A DNA stretch of 64,000 nt from positions 124,001 through 188,000 of the forward strand of contig NZ_CALPCH010000003.1 of NCBI RefSeq assembly GCF_943193005.1. The letters are read 5' to 3'. Positions 8,906 through 16,255 of this stretch are shown here, one piece after another (within the stretch, counting starts at the first letter, position 1; each line of letters opens with the position of its first letter). The stretch comes from Pumilibacter intestinalis. Its GTDB lineage: Bacteria > Bacillota > Clostridia > Christensenellales > Pumilibacteraceae. The notes under the pieces were generated by a model. The model ran no database searches and had not been told where the DNA came from. It worked only from the letters and a program-made list of their open reading frames with translations. The translations under genes and the position numbers were made by a program.

Positions 8906-10021
8906 ATGTTTAAGAGTAATTTGAACAATGCACCGCTTGAAGGTGAAGTAAGGGTCCTTTCCGGCTGTGCGGTCAGCGCAATTATAGACAGAAGCGGCAA
9001 GACAATGACGGGCGAAAATATCATACGCTCGATAGCTACAATGCACGATCGCTCCAACGGTTTGGGCGGCGGATTTGCAGGCTACGGAATTTATCCCGAT
9101 TATAAGGATTATTATGCGTTTCATCTGTTTTATAACGATTTTCAGTCGAGGAAGGAAACGGAAGATTTTTTGAATAAACATTTTGAAATCGTCTATTCGT
9201 CTGAGATGAAAACACGCAAAATAAAGAGCATAACAAACGTGCCGATTATCTACCGTTACTTTTTGTATCCGCTTTCGAAAAAGCTGAACAATTCGCTTAT
9301 GGATGAAGAGCAGTACGTTGTAAAATGCGTAAATCGAATAAACGCCGAAATAGACGGCGCGTTCGTATTTTCGAGCGGAAAAAATATGGGCATTTTCAAG
9401 GGCGTCGGCTACCCGGAGGACATAGGTAAGTTTTATCTGCTGGATGAGGAATATAGAGGGTATGCGTGGACGGCACACGGCAGATATCCGACAAATACTC
9501 CCGGATGGTGGGGTGGCGCGCATCCATTCGGGCTTTTGGATTATTCCGTAGTTCATAACGGCGAAATATCCTCTTATGACGCGAACAGGCGGTATATCGA
9601 AATGTTCGGATATAAGTGCTCGCTACAAACGGATACGGAAGTTATAACATACATAATCGACTACCTTATCCGCGTGAAAAAATTGACTTTACAAGAGATC
9701 GCAAAAGTGATTTCCGCGTCGTTCTGGTCTACTATCGAAGAAAAGAGCGAGGAGGAAAAGCGCGAGGAAACCTTTTTGAGAAAGGCGTTTCCGTCGCTTT
9801 TGATCAACGGACCGTTCTCCATTATTTTCGGTTTTAAAGGCGGAATTATGGCTCTCAACGATAGGTTAAAGCTACGCTCTATGGTTTGCGCCGAAAAAGG
9901 CGATCTCGCATATATATCGTCGGAAGAGTGCGGAATTCGCGTAATTGAGCCTGATCTCGATAAGATTTTCGCACCGGCGGGCGGACAGCCTGTAATTTAT
10001 ACATTAAGGGAGGACGAATAA
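8906..10021 (+). CDS. Glutamate synthase, class II glutaminase subunit (split GltB, domain 1)
   Basis: This subunit should release ammonia from glutamine for glutamate synthesis. At 371 residues it corresponds to the N-terminal Ntn amidotransferase domain of GltB, encoded separately as in archaeal-type GOGAT. The presumed nucleophile is Cys21 in SGCAVSAI, so a propeptide of about 20 residues would have to be removed. Further glutaminase motifs are AHGRYPTNTPGWWGGAHPF and VVHNGEISSYDANRRY. AAAGGA lies upstream of the ATG. The next gene begins two bases after the stop, indicating one transcript with the FMN subunit. Confidence 0.88.
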   Translation: MFKSNLNNAPLEGEVRVLSGCAVSAIIDRSGKTMTGENIIRSIATMHDRSNGLGGGFAGYGIYPDYKDYYAFHLFYNDFQSRKETEDFLNKHFEIVYSSEMKTRKIKSITNVPIIYRYFLYPLSKKLNNSLMDEEQYVVKCVNRINAEIDGAFVFSSGKNMGIFKGVGYPEDIGKFYLLDEEYRGYAWTAHGRYPTNTPGWWGGAHPFGLLDYSVVHNGEISSYDANRRYIEMFGYKCSLQTDTEVITYIIDYLIRVKKLTLQEIAKVISASFWSTIEEKSEEEKREETFLRKAFPSLLINGPFSIIFGFKGGIMALNDRLKLRSMVCAEKGDLAYISSEECGIRVIEPDLDKIFAPAGGQPVIYTLREDE

Positions 10022-10022
10022 T

Positions 10023-11531
10023 ATGGATACGTTCATTCCTAACGAATACGAGGTCGTTCGTAATGCGGAATATTGCATCGGTTGTCGTGTGTGCGAAAGG
10101 CAATGTGCGAACAGCGTACATAAATTCGATAATGATTTGGGCAAGATGATTGCCGACAGCAGTAAATGCGTAAATTGTCACAGGTGCGTCTGTCTGTGTC
10201 ATACGCACGCAATAAAAATCGTCAAGTCGGATGATGTTTATCGAGTCAATGCCAATTGGTCTATGCAGACAATGAATGAGGTGTACAGACAGGCAAACTC
10301 GGGCGGTGTGCTTCTTTCGTCTATGGGCAATCCCAACGATTATCCCAAATATTTCGATAAAATTTTGGTAAACGCATCGCAAGTAACCAATCCATCGATA
10401 GATCCTTTGCGCGAGCCTATGGAAACCTGCGTATATCTCGGCAAAAAGGATGCGGAAATCAAGCGCGACAATCAAGGTAGACTTATAGACACGCTTGCGC
10501 CCCAATTGAAGCTCAATATGCCGATTATGTTTTCGGCAATGAGCTACGGATCTATTTCCTATAACGCTCACGAAAGTTTGGCGCGTGCCGCCGAAGAGCT
10601 AGGTATTTTTTATAACACGGGCGAGGGCGGATTGCATAAAGACTTTTACAAGTACGGGAACAACACGATAGTGCAGGTGGCTTCGGGTAGGTTCGGCGTA
10701 CACGCCGATTATCTTGCGGCTGCCGCGGCAATCGAAATAAAGATGGGGCAAGGCGCAAAACCCGGTATAGGCGGACATCTTCCCGGAATAAAAATTTCCG
10801 ATGACGTTTCAAAAACGCGAATGATACCTAAGGGCGTGGACGCCATTTCTCCCGCTCCGCACCACGATATTTATTCGATAGAAGATTTGCGGCAGCTGAT
10901 TTACACTCTCAAGGAGGCAACCGATTACCGTAAGCCTATCATAGTGAAGATCGCCGCCGTACACAATGTTGCGGCTATTGCGTCGGGCGTGGCGCGCTCG
11001 GGCGCAGATATAATAGCAATAGACGGATTTCGCGGCGGTACGGGCGCGGCGCCCACAAGAATACGCGACAACGTAGGTATTCCCATAGAGCTTGCTCTTG
11101 CCCGTGTGGACGAACGACTACGGCAGGAAGGAATACGCGACAGCGTTTCGGTCGTGGTTGCCGGGTCTATTCATTCGAGTGCGGACGTAGTTAAGGCAAT
11201 CGCTCTTGGTGCCGATGCGTGTTATATCGGAACGGCGGCACTTTTGGCGCTCGGCTGTCATTTGTGTCGTAGTTGTCACACCGGCAAATGTAATTGGGGC
11301 ATAGCTACCCAACGTCCCGATTTGGTAAAGCGTCTCAATCCCGATATCGGCTATAAGCGGCTTGTCAATCTCATAACCGCGTGGAATCACGAAATAAAAG
11401 AAATGATGGGCGGTATGGGGTTGAATTCTATCGAAGCGCTCCGTGGAAATAGGTTGATGCTTCGCGGCGTAGGACTGAATGACGCCGAGTTAAAGGTGCT
11501 CGGGATACGTCACGCAGGCGAGGATATGTGA
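10023..11531 (+). CDS. Glutamate synthase, FMN-binding synthase subunit with N-terminal ferredoxin domain
   Basis: This 502-residue subunit holds the catalytic centre that reductively aminates 2-oxoglutarate. Residues about 18-65 carry two 4Fe-4S motifs (CIGCRVCERQC and CVNCHRCVCLC). The remainder is the TIM-barrel glutamate synthase domain, with GEGGLH, GQGAKPGIGGHLPG, DGFRGGTGAAP and the iron-sulfur ligands in CHLCRSCHTGKC. The architecture matches archaeal and clostridial GltB2. It overlaps the next frame at its stop and belongs to the same operon. Confidence 0.92.
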   Translation: MDTFIPNEYEVVRNAEYCIGCRVCERQCANSVHKFDNDLGKMIADSSKCVNCHRCVCLCHTHAIKIVKSDDVYRVNANWSMQTMNEVYRQANSGGVLLSSMGNPNDYPKYFDKILVNASQVTNPSIDPLREPMETCVYLGKKDAEIKRDNQGRLIDTLAPQLKLNMPIMFSAMSYGSISYNAHESLARAAEELGIFYNTGEGGLHKDFYKYGNNTIVQVASGRFGVHADYLAAAAAIEIKMGQGAKPGIGGHLPGIKISDDVSKTRMIPKGVDAISPAPHHDIYSIEDLRQLIYTLKEATDYRKPIIVKIAAVHNVAAIASGVARSGADIIAIDGFRGGTGAAPTRIRDNVGIPIELALARVDERLRQEGIRDSVSVVVAGSIHSSADVVKAIALGADACYIGTAALLALGCHLCRSCHTGKCNWGIATQRPDLVKRLNPDIGYKRLVNLITAWNHEIKEMMGGMGLNSIEALRGNRLMLRGVGLNDAELKVLGIRHAGEDM

Positions 11532-11542
11532 GGGAAGCGGAT

Positions 11543-11989
11543 ATGAAAAGAATTTATGTCAACGAAAACTGTTGCCTTGGCTGTAAGCTGTGCGAATACG
11601 AATGTATGTTTGCCGGCTCCGGCTTGGACGAAATGTTTAAGCTGAAAGGAAAATTAGACCGATACGTTCCGAAAATCAAGGTAGAGGGCGATGACGGGGT
11701 AGACGTCCATTTCGCCGTCAATTGTCGCCATTGCACGAACGCGATATGCGTGCAAAGCTGTATTGCGGGCGCGCTTTCTAAGTCGGATGACGGTATGGTG
11801 GTGATAGATAAGAATAAGTGCGTCGGCTGTTTCACTTGCGTGCTTGTTTGTCCGTTCGGTGCTATTATGCCGGATGCGAGCGGAAAGGCGGCGCAAAAAT
11901 GTATGCTTTGCACCGACAACGGCAGGGATATGCCAACTTGCGTAAAGTATTGTCCGAACGGTGCAATCGTATTCGAGGAGCGTGATTGA
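11543..11989 (+). CDS. Polyferredoxin-like 4Fe-4S electron transfer subunit of glutamate synthase
   Basis: This protein of 148 residues is rich in CxxCxxCxxxC motifs (CLGCKLCEYEC, CRHCTNAICVQSC, CVGCFTCVLVC, and CMLCTDN...CVKYC), enough for about four 4Fe-4S clusters, as in the HycB/DmsB type. It should pass electrons from the flavoprotein encoded next to the FMN subunit. I chose the ATG at 11543 because GAGGGAAG lies just upstream. A GTG at 11528 overlapping the previous stop is the alternative. The following ORF begins two bases after its stop. Confidence 0.82.
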   Translation: MKRIYVNENCCLGCKLCEYECMFAGSGLDEMFKLKGKLDRYVPKIKVEGDDGVDVHFAVNCRHCTNAICVQSCIAGALSKSDDGMVVIDKNKCVGCFTCVLVCPFGAIMPDASGKAAQKCMLCTDNGRDMPTCVKYCPNGAIVFEERD

Positions 11990-11990
11990 A

Positions 11991-13220
11991 ATGAAATACG
12001 TTATTATAGGCAATTCCACGGCGGGCATCGCCGCAATCGAGGGAATACGCACGATTGACAAGTCGGGCGATATAACAGTCGTTTCGTCGGAAAAGCATCA
12101 CTGCTACGGCAGACCTACGATATCTTATTATTTGAAAGGCGATATAAAGCGAGAGGATATGCTTTACCGTCCCGTAGATTTTTACGAGAAAATGGGCGTA
12201 AAGTTAATGCTTGGTGAAACGGCAACGGAAATCAACACCGCCGACAAACAAGTTGTTTTAAAGAGCGGAAAGAACGTCGAGTACGATAAGCTCCTCGTTG
12301 CAACGGGTTCGCGCCCGTTCGTGCCGAAAATGGATGGGATAGACAAAGTTAAAAAAGTTTTTAACTTTATGACATACGACGATATGCTCGCGCTTGAAAG
12401 TGTACTTGCAAAAGACAAAAGCGTGCTTGTGGTCGGTGCGGGGCTTATAGGCTTGAAATGTGTCGAAGGTATTTTGGAAAGGGTGAGAAGCGTTACCGTG
12501 GTCGATCTTGCCGACAGAGTTCTTCCGTCGGTATTGGATAGCGAGGGTGCGGCGTTTGTGCAGAACAAATTGCAGGAGCGTGGTATAAAATTTGTGCTCA
12601 GCGACAGAGTTACAGAGTTTGCCGAAAAATATGCAAAACTAAAAAGCGGAATGGAAATCCCGTTTGATATTCTGGTTATAGCCGTTGGCGTTGTTCCGAA
12701 CGCGGAGCTTGTAAAGGATGCCGGCGGCGATTGCAATAGGGGAATAGTCATAGATGCGCAATGTAAGACTTCGCTTACCGACGTCTATGCGGCAGGCGAT
12801 TGTGCGGAGGGTTACGACAGTTCGATTGACAAGAATCGCGTGCTCGCTATTCTTCCCAATGCGTATTTTCAAGGCAGGTGCGCAGGAATAAATTTGGCGG
12901 GCGAAGAAAACTCTTTCGAAATAGGTATTCCGATGAACGCCGTAGGCTTTTTCGGGTTGCACGTTTTAAGTGCGGGAGTATATGAGGGCGAGTGTTTGCA
13001 AGAAAAGTATAAAGACGGTTATAAAAAATTGTTTGTTAAGAATAACCGGCTTGTCGGTTTTATTTTAATCGGAAATATAGCACGAGCGGGAATATACACT
13101 TCGCTTATCCGTAATAAAACCGATTTGAACACGTTGGACAAAGCTTTGCTATTTGATGAGCCGCAGCTTATGGCGTTTTCCGAGGAAACGAGAAAATGCA
13201 AACTTGCAAGGATGGTGTAA
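11991..13220 (+). CDS. FAD-dependent pyridine nucleotide-disulfide-type oxidoreductase (GOGAT small-subunit role)
   Basis: This 409-residue flavoprotein has an N-terminal FAD Rossmann motif (IIGNSTAGIAA), a central NAD(P)H motif (VVGAGLIGLKCVEG), the ATGSRPFVP motif and the C-terminal FAD motif VYAAGDCAEG. It resembles NADH oxidase and rubredoxin reductase family members. Set between the polyferredoxin and GXGXG genes, it most likely feeds NAD(P)H electrons into the split glutamate synthase in place of a standard GltD. The ATG at 11991 follows GAGGAG. The next gene starts two bases after the stop. Confidence 0.85.
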   Translation: MKYVIIGNSTAGIAAIEGIRTIDKSGDITVVSSEKHHCYGRPTISYYLKGDIKREDMLYRPVDFYEKMGVKLMLGETATEINTADKQVVLKSGKNVEYDKLLVATGSRPFVPKMDGIDKVKKVFNFMTYDDMLALESVLAKDKSVLVVGAGLIGLKCVEGILERVRSVTVVDLADRVLPSVLDSEGAAFVQNKLQERGIKFVLSDRVTEFAEKYAKLKSGMEIPFDILVIAVGVVPNAELVKDAGGDCNRGIVIDAQCKTSLTDVYAAGDCAEGYDSSIDKNRVLAILPNAYFQGRCAGINLAGEENSFEIGIPMNAVGFFGLHVLSAGVYEGECLQEKYKDGYKKLFVKNNRLVGFILIGNIARAGIYTSLIRNKTDLNTLDKALLFDEPQLMAFSEETRKCKLARMV

Positions 13221-13221
13221 T

Positions 13222-13950
13222 ATGGTAATCAATATTGACGAGAATATGAATTTTCAAATGCTCAATAAAAGAATACGAGATGCGGTAGATAAAGAAACTG
13301 TTTTGAACGGTTGTATCGGTCAACGCTATATAGGCACGGGGGTATCGGATAAAAAGATAGTCATAAACGGTACTCCCGGCAACGCATTGGGCGCGTATCT
13401 TAACGGTGGCGAGATCTATGTCTATGCTAACGCGCAGGACGCTACGGGCGACACTATGAACAGCGGTACGATAGTTATACACGGTAATGCCGGCGACGCT
13501 ACCGGTTACGCTATGCGCGGCGGCAAAATTTATGTTCACGGCAATACAGGCTACCGTGCAGGTATTCATATGAAAGCGTATATGGAATACAAGCCGGTCA
13601 TCGTAATAGGCGGTCGAGCGGGATCGTTTCTTGGGGAATATCAGGCGGGGGGAATTATCGTCGTACTCGGTCAAAATGACGACGGTTTGCCTATAATAAA
13701 CAATTTTTGCGGTACGGGTATGCACGGCGGTAAAATATATTTACGCTGTAAAAGTTTGCCACATAGAATTCCGTCGCAAGTGCGCGCCGAAAAGTTATGC
13801 GGCAACAAAGATGCTGAGCTGATAGGAATAATAGATGACTATTGCAAATATTTTGATGATATGAACGCCGACCATTTGCTCGACGCCGACTATTTTGTGC
13901 TGACGCCGAACAGCGAAAATCCGTATAAACGTATGTACACCGATAATTGA
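13222..13950 (+). CDS. Glutamate synthase GXGXG domain subunit (split GltB, domain 3)
   Basis: This 242-residue protein is the right-handed beta-helix that forms the C-terminal domain of GltB, encoded separately. Regular G-x-G repeats are visible (GTGVSDKKIVINGTPGNALG, GEIYVYANAQDATG, GTIVIHGNAGDATG, GKIYVHGNTGYRAG). It is structural, linking the glutaminase and synthase subunits. It is the last gene of the nitrogen operon. I chose the ATG at 13222, just after the previous stop, with AAGGATGG upstream. Confidence 0.88.
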   Translation: MVINIDENMNFQMLNKRIRDAVDKETVLNGCIGQRYIGTGVSDKKIVINGTPGNALGAYLNGGEIYVYANAQDATGDTMNSGTIVIHGNAGDATGYAMRGGKIYVHGNTGYRAGIHMKAYMEYKPVIVIGGRAGSFLGEYQAGGIIVVLGQNDDGLPIINNFCGTGMHGGKIYLRCKSLPHRIPSQVRAEKLCGNKDAELIGIIDDYCKYFDDMNADHLLDADYFVLTPNSENPYKRMYTDN

Positions 13951-13954
13951 AAAG

Positions 13955-13983
13955 TTTACAAAATTTATTTTATGTGATATGAT
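13955..13983 (+). promoter_or_regulatory. Promoter predicting a leaderless lysR transcript
   Basis: TTTACA (13955-13960), a 17-bp spacer and TATGAT (13978-13983) end directly at the annotated ATG (13984). A start six to seven bases downstream would fall on the in-frame ATG at 13990. No Shine-Dalgarno sequence is present. Confidence 0.55.
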
Positions 13984-14874
13984 ATGAGCATGATTGATTT
14001 CGAATTATATAAGTTATTTTATACTGTGGCAAAATACGGCAGTCTGAGCAAGGCGGCGGAAGAACTGTTTATCTCACAGCCTGCGGCATCTCAGTCTATT
14101 AAACGATTGGAAGAATTGCTTGATACTCCGTTATTCAATCGTATGCATCACGGAATGGAGCTTTCCGCTCAGGGCGGAAAAATCATATTCGATGATGTAG
14201 AGCAAGCTATTAAGTTGCTTTATGGAGTGGAACAAAAGCTTGCCGCACTCAAACAGAATGCGACAGGCACGATACGCATAGGTGCTTCGGAGACAATTTT
14301 TCAATACATTCTGTCAGAGAAAATCGTTGAATATAACAAGCTTTTTTCGCAAGTGAAAATCGAGCTTATATCCGATGTTTCACCTAAAATCTTTGCGCTT
14401 ATGAAGAAGAATGAATGTGATATCGGTTTTGTTAACTTGCCGATTGCAGACGACGAAGATATTGTTATAGACAAGTCGATAGTGTTTCTGAACGACATAT
14501 TTATCGGCGGTGAACGGTTTTCCGAACTTAAAGGAAAAGAGTTGAGTGTGAGAGATTTGCAAAAATATCCGTTGTTGCTTATGGAAGAACATACGGTATC
14601 GCGTGAATCAGTAAACAACTACGGAGTGAGTCACGGCGTTAATTTTAAGCCTGCGGTTGAAGTAAACAGCTGGGGATTTATGAAAAAGCTCGTTATCGAC
14701 GGTATGGGCATAGGCTGTATCCCACGCGAGTATGCATTGAATAGGCTAAAAGAAGGCTCGCTGTTCGAGCTAAATGTAATTCCTTCCTTGCCGGTCCGTT
14801 CGGTAGGAATGGCACTCCCGAAAAACGTAAATATGACGTTTGCGTTGCAGTCGTTTATCAATCTTTTTTTATGA
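13984..14874 (+). CDS. LysR-family transcriptional regulator
   Basis: This 296-residue protein has the LysR N-terminal helix-turn-helix (YGSLSKAAEELFISQPAASQSIKRLE) and a periplasmic-binding-like effector domain (TGTIRIGASETIF onward). It is 33 bp downstream of the glutamate synthase operon on the same strand, in the position a GltC-like regulator might hold, but the effector is unknown. The promoter position suggests the true start may be the ATG at 13990 on a leaderless mRNA. A terminator follows at 14965. Confidence 0.85.
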   Translation: MSMIDFELYKLFYTVAKYGSLSKAAEELFISQPAASQSIKRLEELLDTPLFNRMHHGMELSAQGGKIIFDDVEQAIKLLYGVEQKLAALKQNATGTIRIGASETIFQYILSEKIVEYNKLFSQVKIELISDVSPKIFALMKKNECDIGFVNLPIADDEDIVIDKSIVFLNDIFIGGERFSELKGKELSVRDLQKYPLLLMEEHTVSRESVNNYGVSHGVNFKPAVEVNSWGFMKKLVIDGMGIGCIPREYALNRLKEGSLFELNVIPSLPVRSVGMALPKNVNMTFALQSFINLFL

Positions 14875-14964
14875 GGATGAAATAAGAATGTACTTTGATT
14901 GAAATTATTCAAGCGTTTAATCTGTCTGATAAATAGGCAGAAAACAACTTAATAAACGGTTAAA

Positions 14965-14993
14965 GGGAGTCGGAACTTACTGACTTCCTTTTT
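14965..14993 (+). terminator. Rho-independent terminator after lysR
   Basis: GGGAGTC pairs with GACTTCC (one G-U pair) around a ten-base loop, followed by TTTTT at 14989-14993. It marks the right end of the nitrogen region. Confidence 0.7.
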
Positions 14994-15037
14994 CGTGCGC
15001 CGAATATTAAAATCAGATAAAATTTTCAATTGACCAT

Positions 15038-15211
15038 CAACTTTTAGTGTTTTCAAGCGCTTTATTATGGAGGGAAAATTTGTAAGGATACCCAACCAAA
15101 ATGTGATTTTCGTGGCTTATATATGGGTAGCAAAAATTAGAATTTGGTGAAATTTAATAACAGGCAGTGAACTTTGGTGATTTTAATGGCTTTATTATAG
15201 AGGGAAAAATT
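15038..15211 (+). repeat. Two imperfect direct repeats at the left edge of the mobile element
   Basis: Copies at about 15038-15080 and 15168-15211 share GCTTTATTATRGAGGGAAAAWT preceded by a looser match (AACTTT..GTG.TTTTAA). They are 130 bp apart in an A+T-rich, gene-free stretch (14994-15288). They could be recombinase or regulator binding sites. Confidence 0.5.
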
Positions 15212-15279
15212 ATTTTTCTAAAATGCCCTTACAATAGGGACGAAATTTAGTATTAGTAAGTGAAGGACAAAATTTAATT

Positions 15280-15311
15280 ATGCCGTAGAGGAGGTGGTGC
15301 TTATGCGCTAA
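15280..15311 (+). other. Very strong ribosome binding site followed by two-codon ORF
   Basis: AGGAGGTGG at 15289-15297 is almost fully complementary to the 16S 3' end, yet the ATG at 15303 opens only ATG-CGC-TAA. Another minimal ORF (ATG-CCG-TAG) sits at 15280-15288. An imperfect inverted repeat (TTGCAAGC / GCTTGTAA) follows before the real gene at 15371. It may be a translational leader, or a decayed gene start. Confidence 0.4.
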
Positions 15312-15370
15312 CAGTAGACTTGCAAGCGGTCTTAAAATGCTTGTAACAAATAAAACTTTATGGAGGAACA

Positions 15371-16081
15371 ATGGAACAAAAACAATTAAAGCAGTTTACT
15401 TTCTACGACTTGTATTGGGATTTAATTAAGCAATCGGACGACTCTTCGGCAGGGCGTATGGTGCGGAATATTTGTCAGTATATGTTTACCGATGACGAAG
15501 TAACCGAGCCGCAAGACGACAAAGAAAACTTCTTTTGGAGTAACATAGTGGACTTGTTGGAAGAAGATAAACAAATCGAATTGAGCGGCAAACAACCGAA
15601 AAATCTCAATGCTAAAATGCGGCACTTTACGTTCGTGGATACATACTACAAAGCAATCAAGCTGATGACCGAAGCGGAGAGCGGACAGTACGTGAAGGCA
15701 ATTTGCGAGTATATGTTCAACGACACGGAAAGGAAATTGAAATCGCCCGTGGACGCATACTTCGCGCTTGCCAAACGGAAATTGGGACTGTCGAGAACGC
15801 GAAAGAAAATAGGCTCGGTAGGCGGTAAGCAAGAGCGCATAAAGGTAACGGACGAGCAAGTGGAAACGGCTACGAAAACGGAATGCGGCGTGTCTTTTGA
15901 AGAATTTATGAGTATGCGCCCGAACGTGCAAAACGACTTGTATGCTTCGCGGCAACACCTATTGAACGGCATAGATTGGGCGTGGTTGGACATCGGTATG
16001 GACAGACAGCCGCAATGGAAAAGGTGTAACAGTTTGTATCAGCTTTTAACTCACTACAAGGAAATCGTAAAAGACGTATAG
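15371..16081 (+). CDS. Mobile-element protein with duplicated DUF6291-like domain
   Basis: The protein has 236 residues. Two segments resemble each other: residues about 8-60 (FTFYDLYWDLIKQ...MVRNICQYMFTDD) and about 85-135 (FTFVDTYYKAIKL...YVKAICEYMFND). The pattern, with a following small helical domain, is like DUF6291 proteins of phages and integrative elements, whose function is unknown. GGAGG precedes the ATG. It is the first gene of the element and precedes the hairpin array and relaxase, so a role in replication or transfer is plausible but unproven. Confidence 0.6.
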   Translation: MEQKQLKQFTFYDLYWDLIKQSDDSSAGRMVRNICQYMFTDDEVTEPQDDKENFFWSNIVDLLEEDKQIELSGKQPKNLNAKMRHFTFVDTYYKAIKLMTEAESGQYVKAICEYMFNDTERKLKSPVDAYFALAKRKLGLSRTRKKIGSVGGKQERIKVTDEQVETATKTECGVSFEEFMSMRPNVQNDLYASRQHLLNGIDWAWLDIGMDRQPQWKRCNSLYQLLTHYKEIVKDV

Positions 16082-16140
16082 ACGGAGCAAAAGCGGAAGC
16101 AAATAGGGAGCTAATAACGCGAGAAAGGAAGCAGGCTAAG

Positions 16141-16224
16141 GGTTTTCAGTTTGAGGACTGAAAACCGCCCGCCGTAAACGGCGGTTGCGAAGTGGGATAC
16201 CCACCTTCGCGCGGCGTTCGCCGC
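16141..16224 (+). other. Array of four tandem hairpins, candidate oriT or regulatory leader
   Basis: Four back-to-back inverted repeats fill 84 bp. They are GGTTTTCAG/CTGAAAACC (16141-16166), CCGCCGT/ACGGCGG (16169-16184), GCGAAG-TGGG/CCCA-CTTCGC (16187-16210, one bulge) and GCGGCG/CGCCGC (16211-16224). They lie between the first element gene and the relaxase, where mobilizable elements usually keep oriT. None has a T-run. Confidence 0.55.
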
Positions 16225-16255
16225 AAAGAAATTACGACCACAGGAGGAACAAAAC

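Noticed and set aside
15288-15357. Gene reading GGAYALTVDLQAVLKCL in the element leader
   Set aside because: It looks protein-like but has no start codon after an in-frame stop, so it is more likely part of a conserved leader or a remnant.
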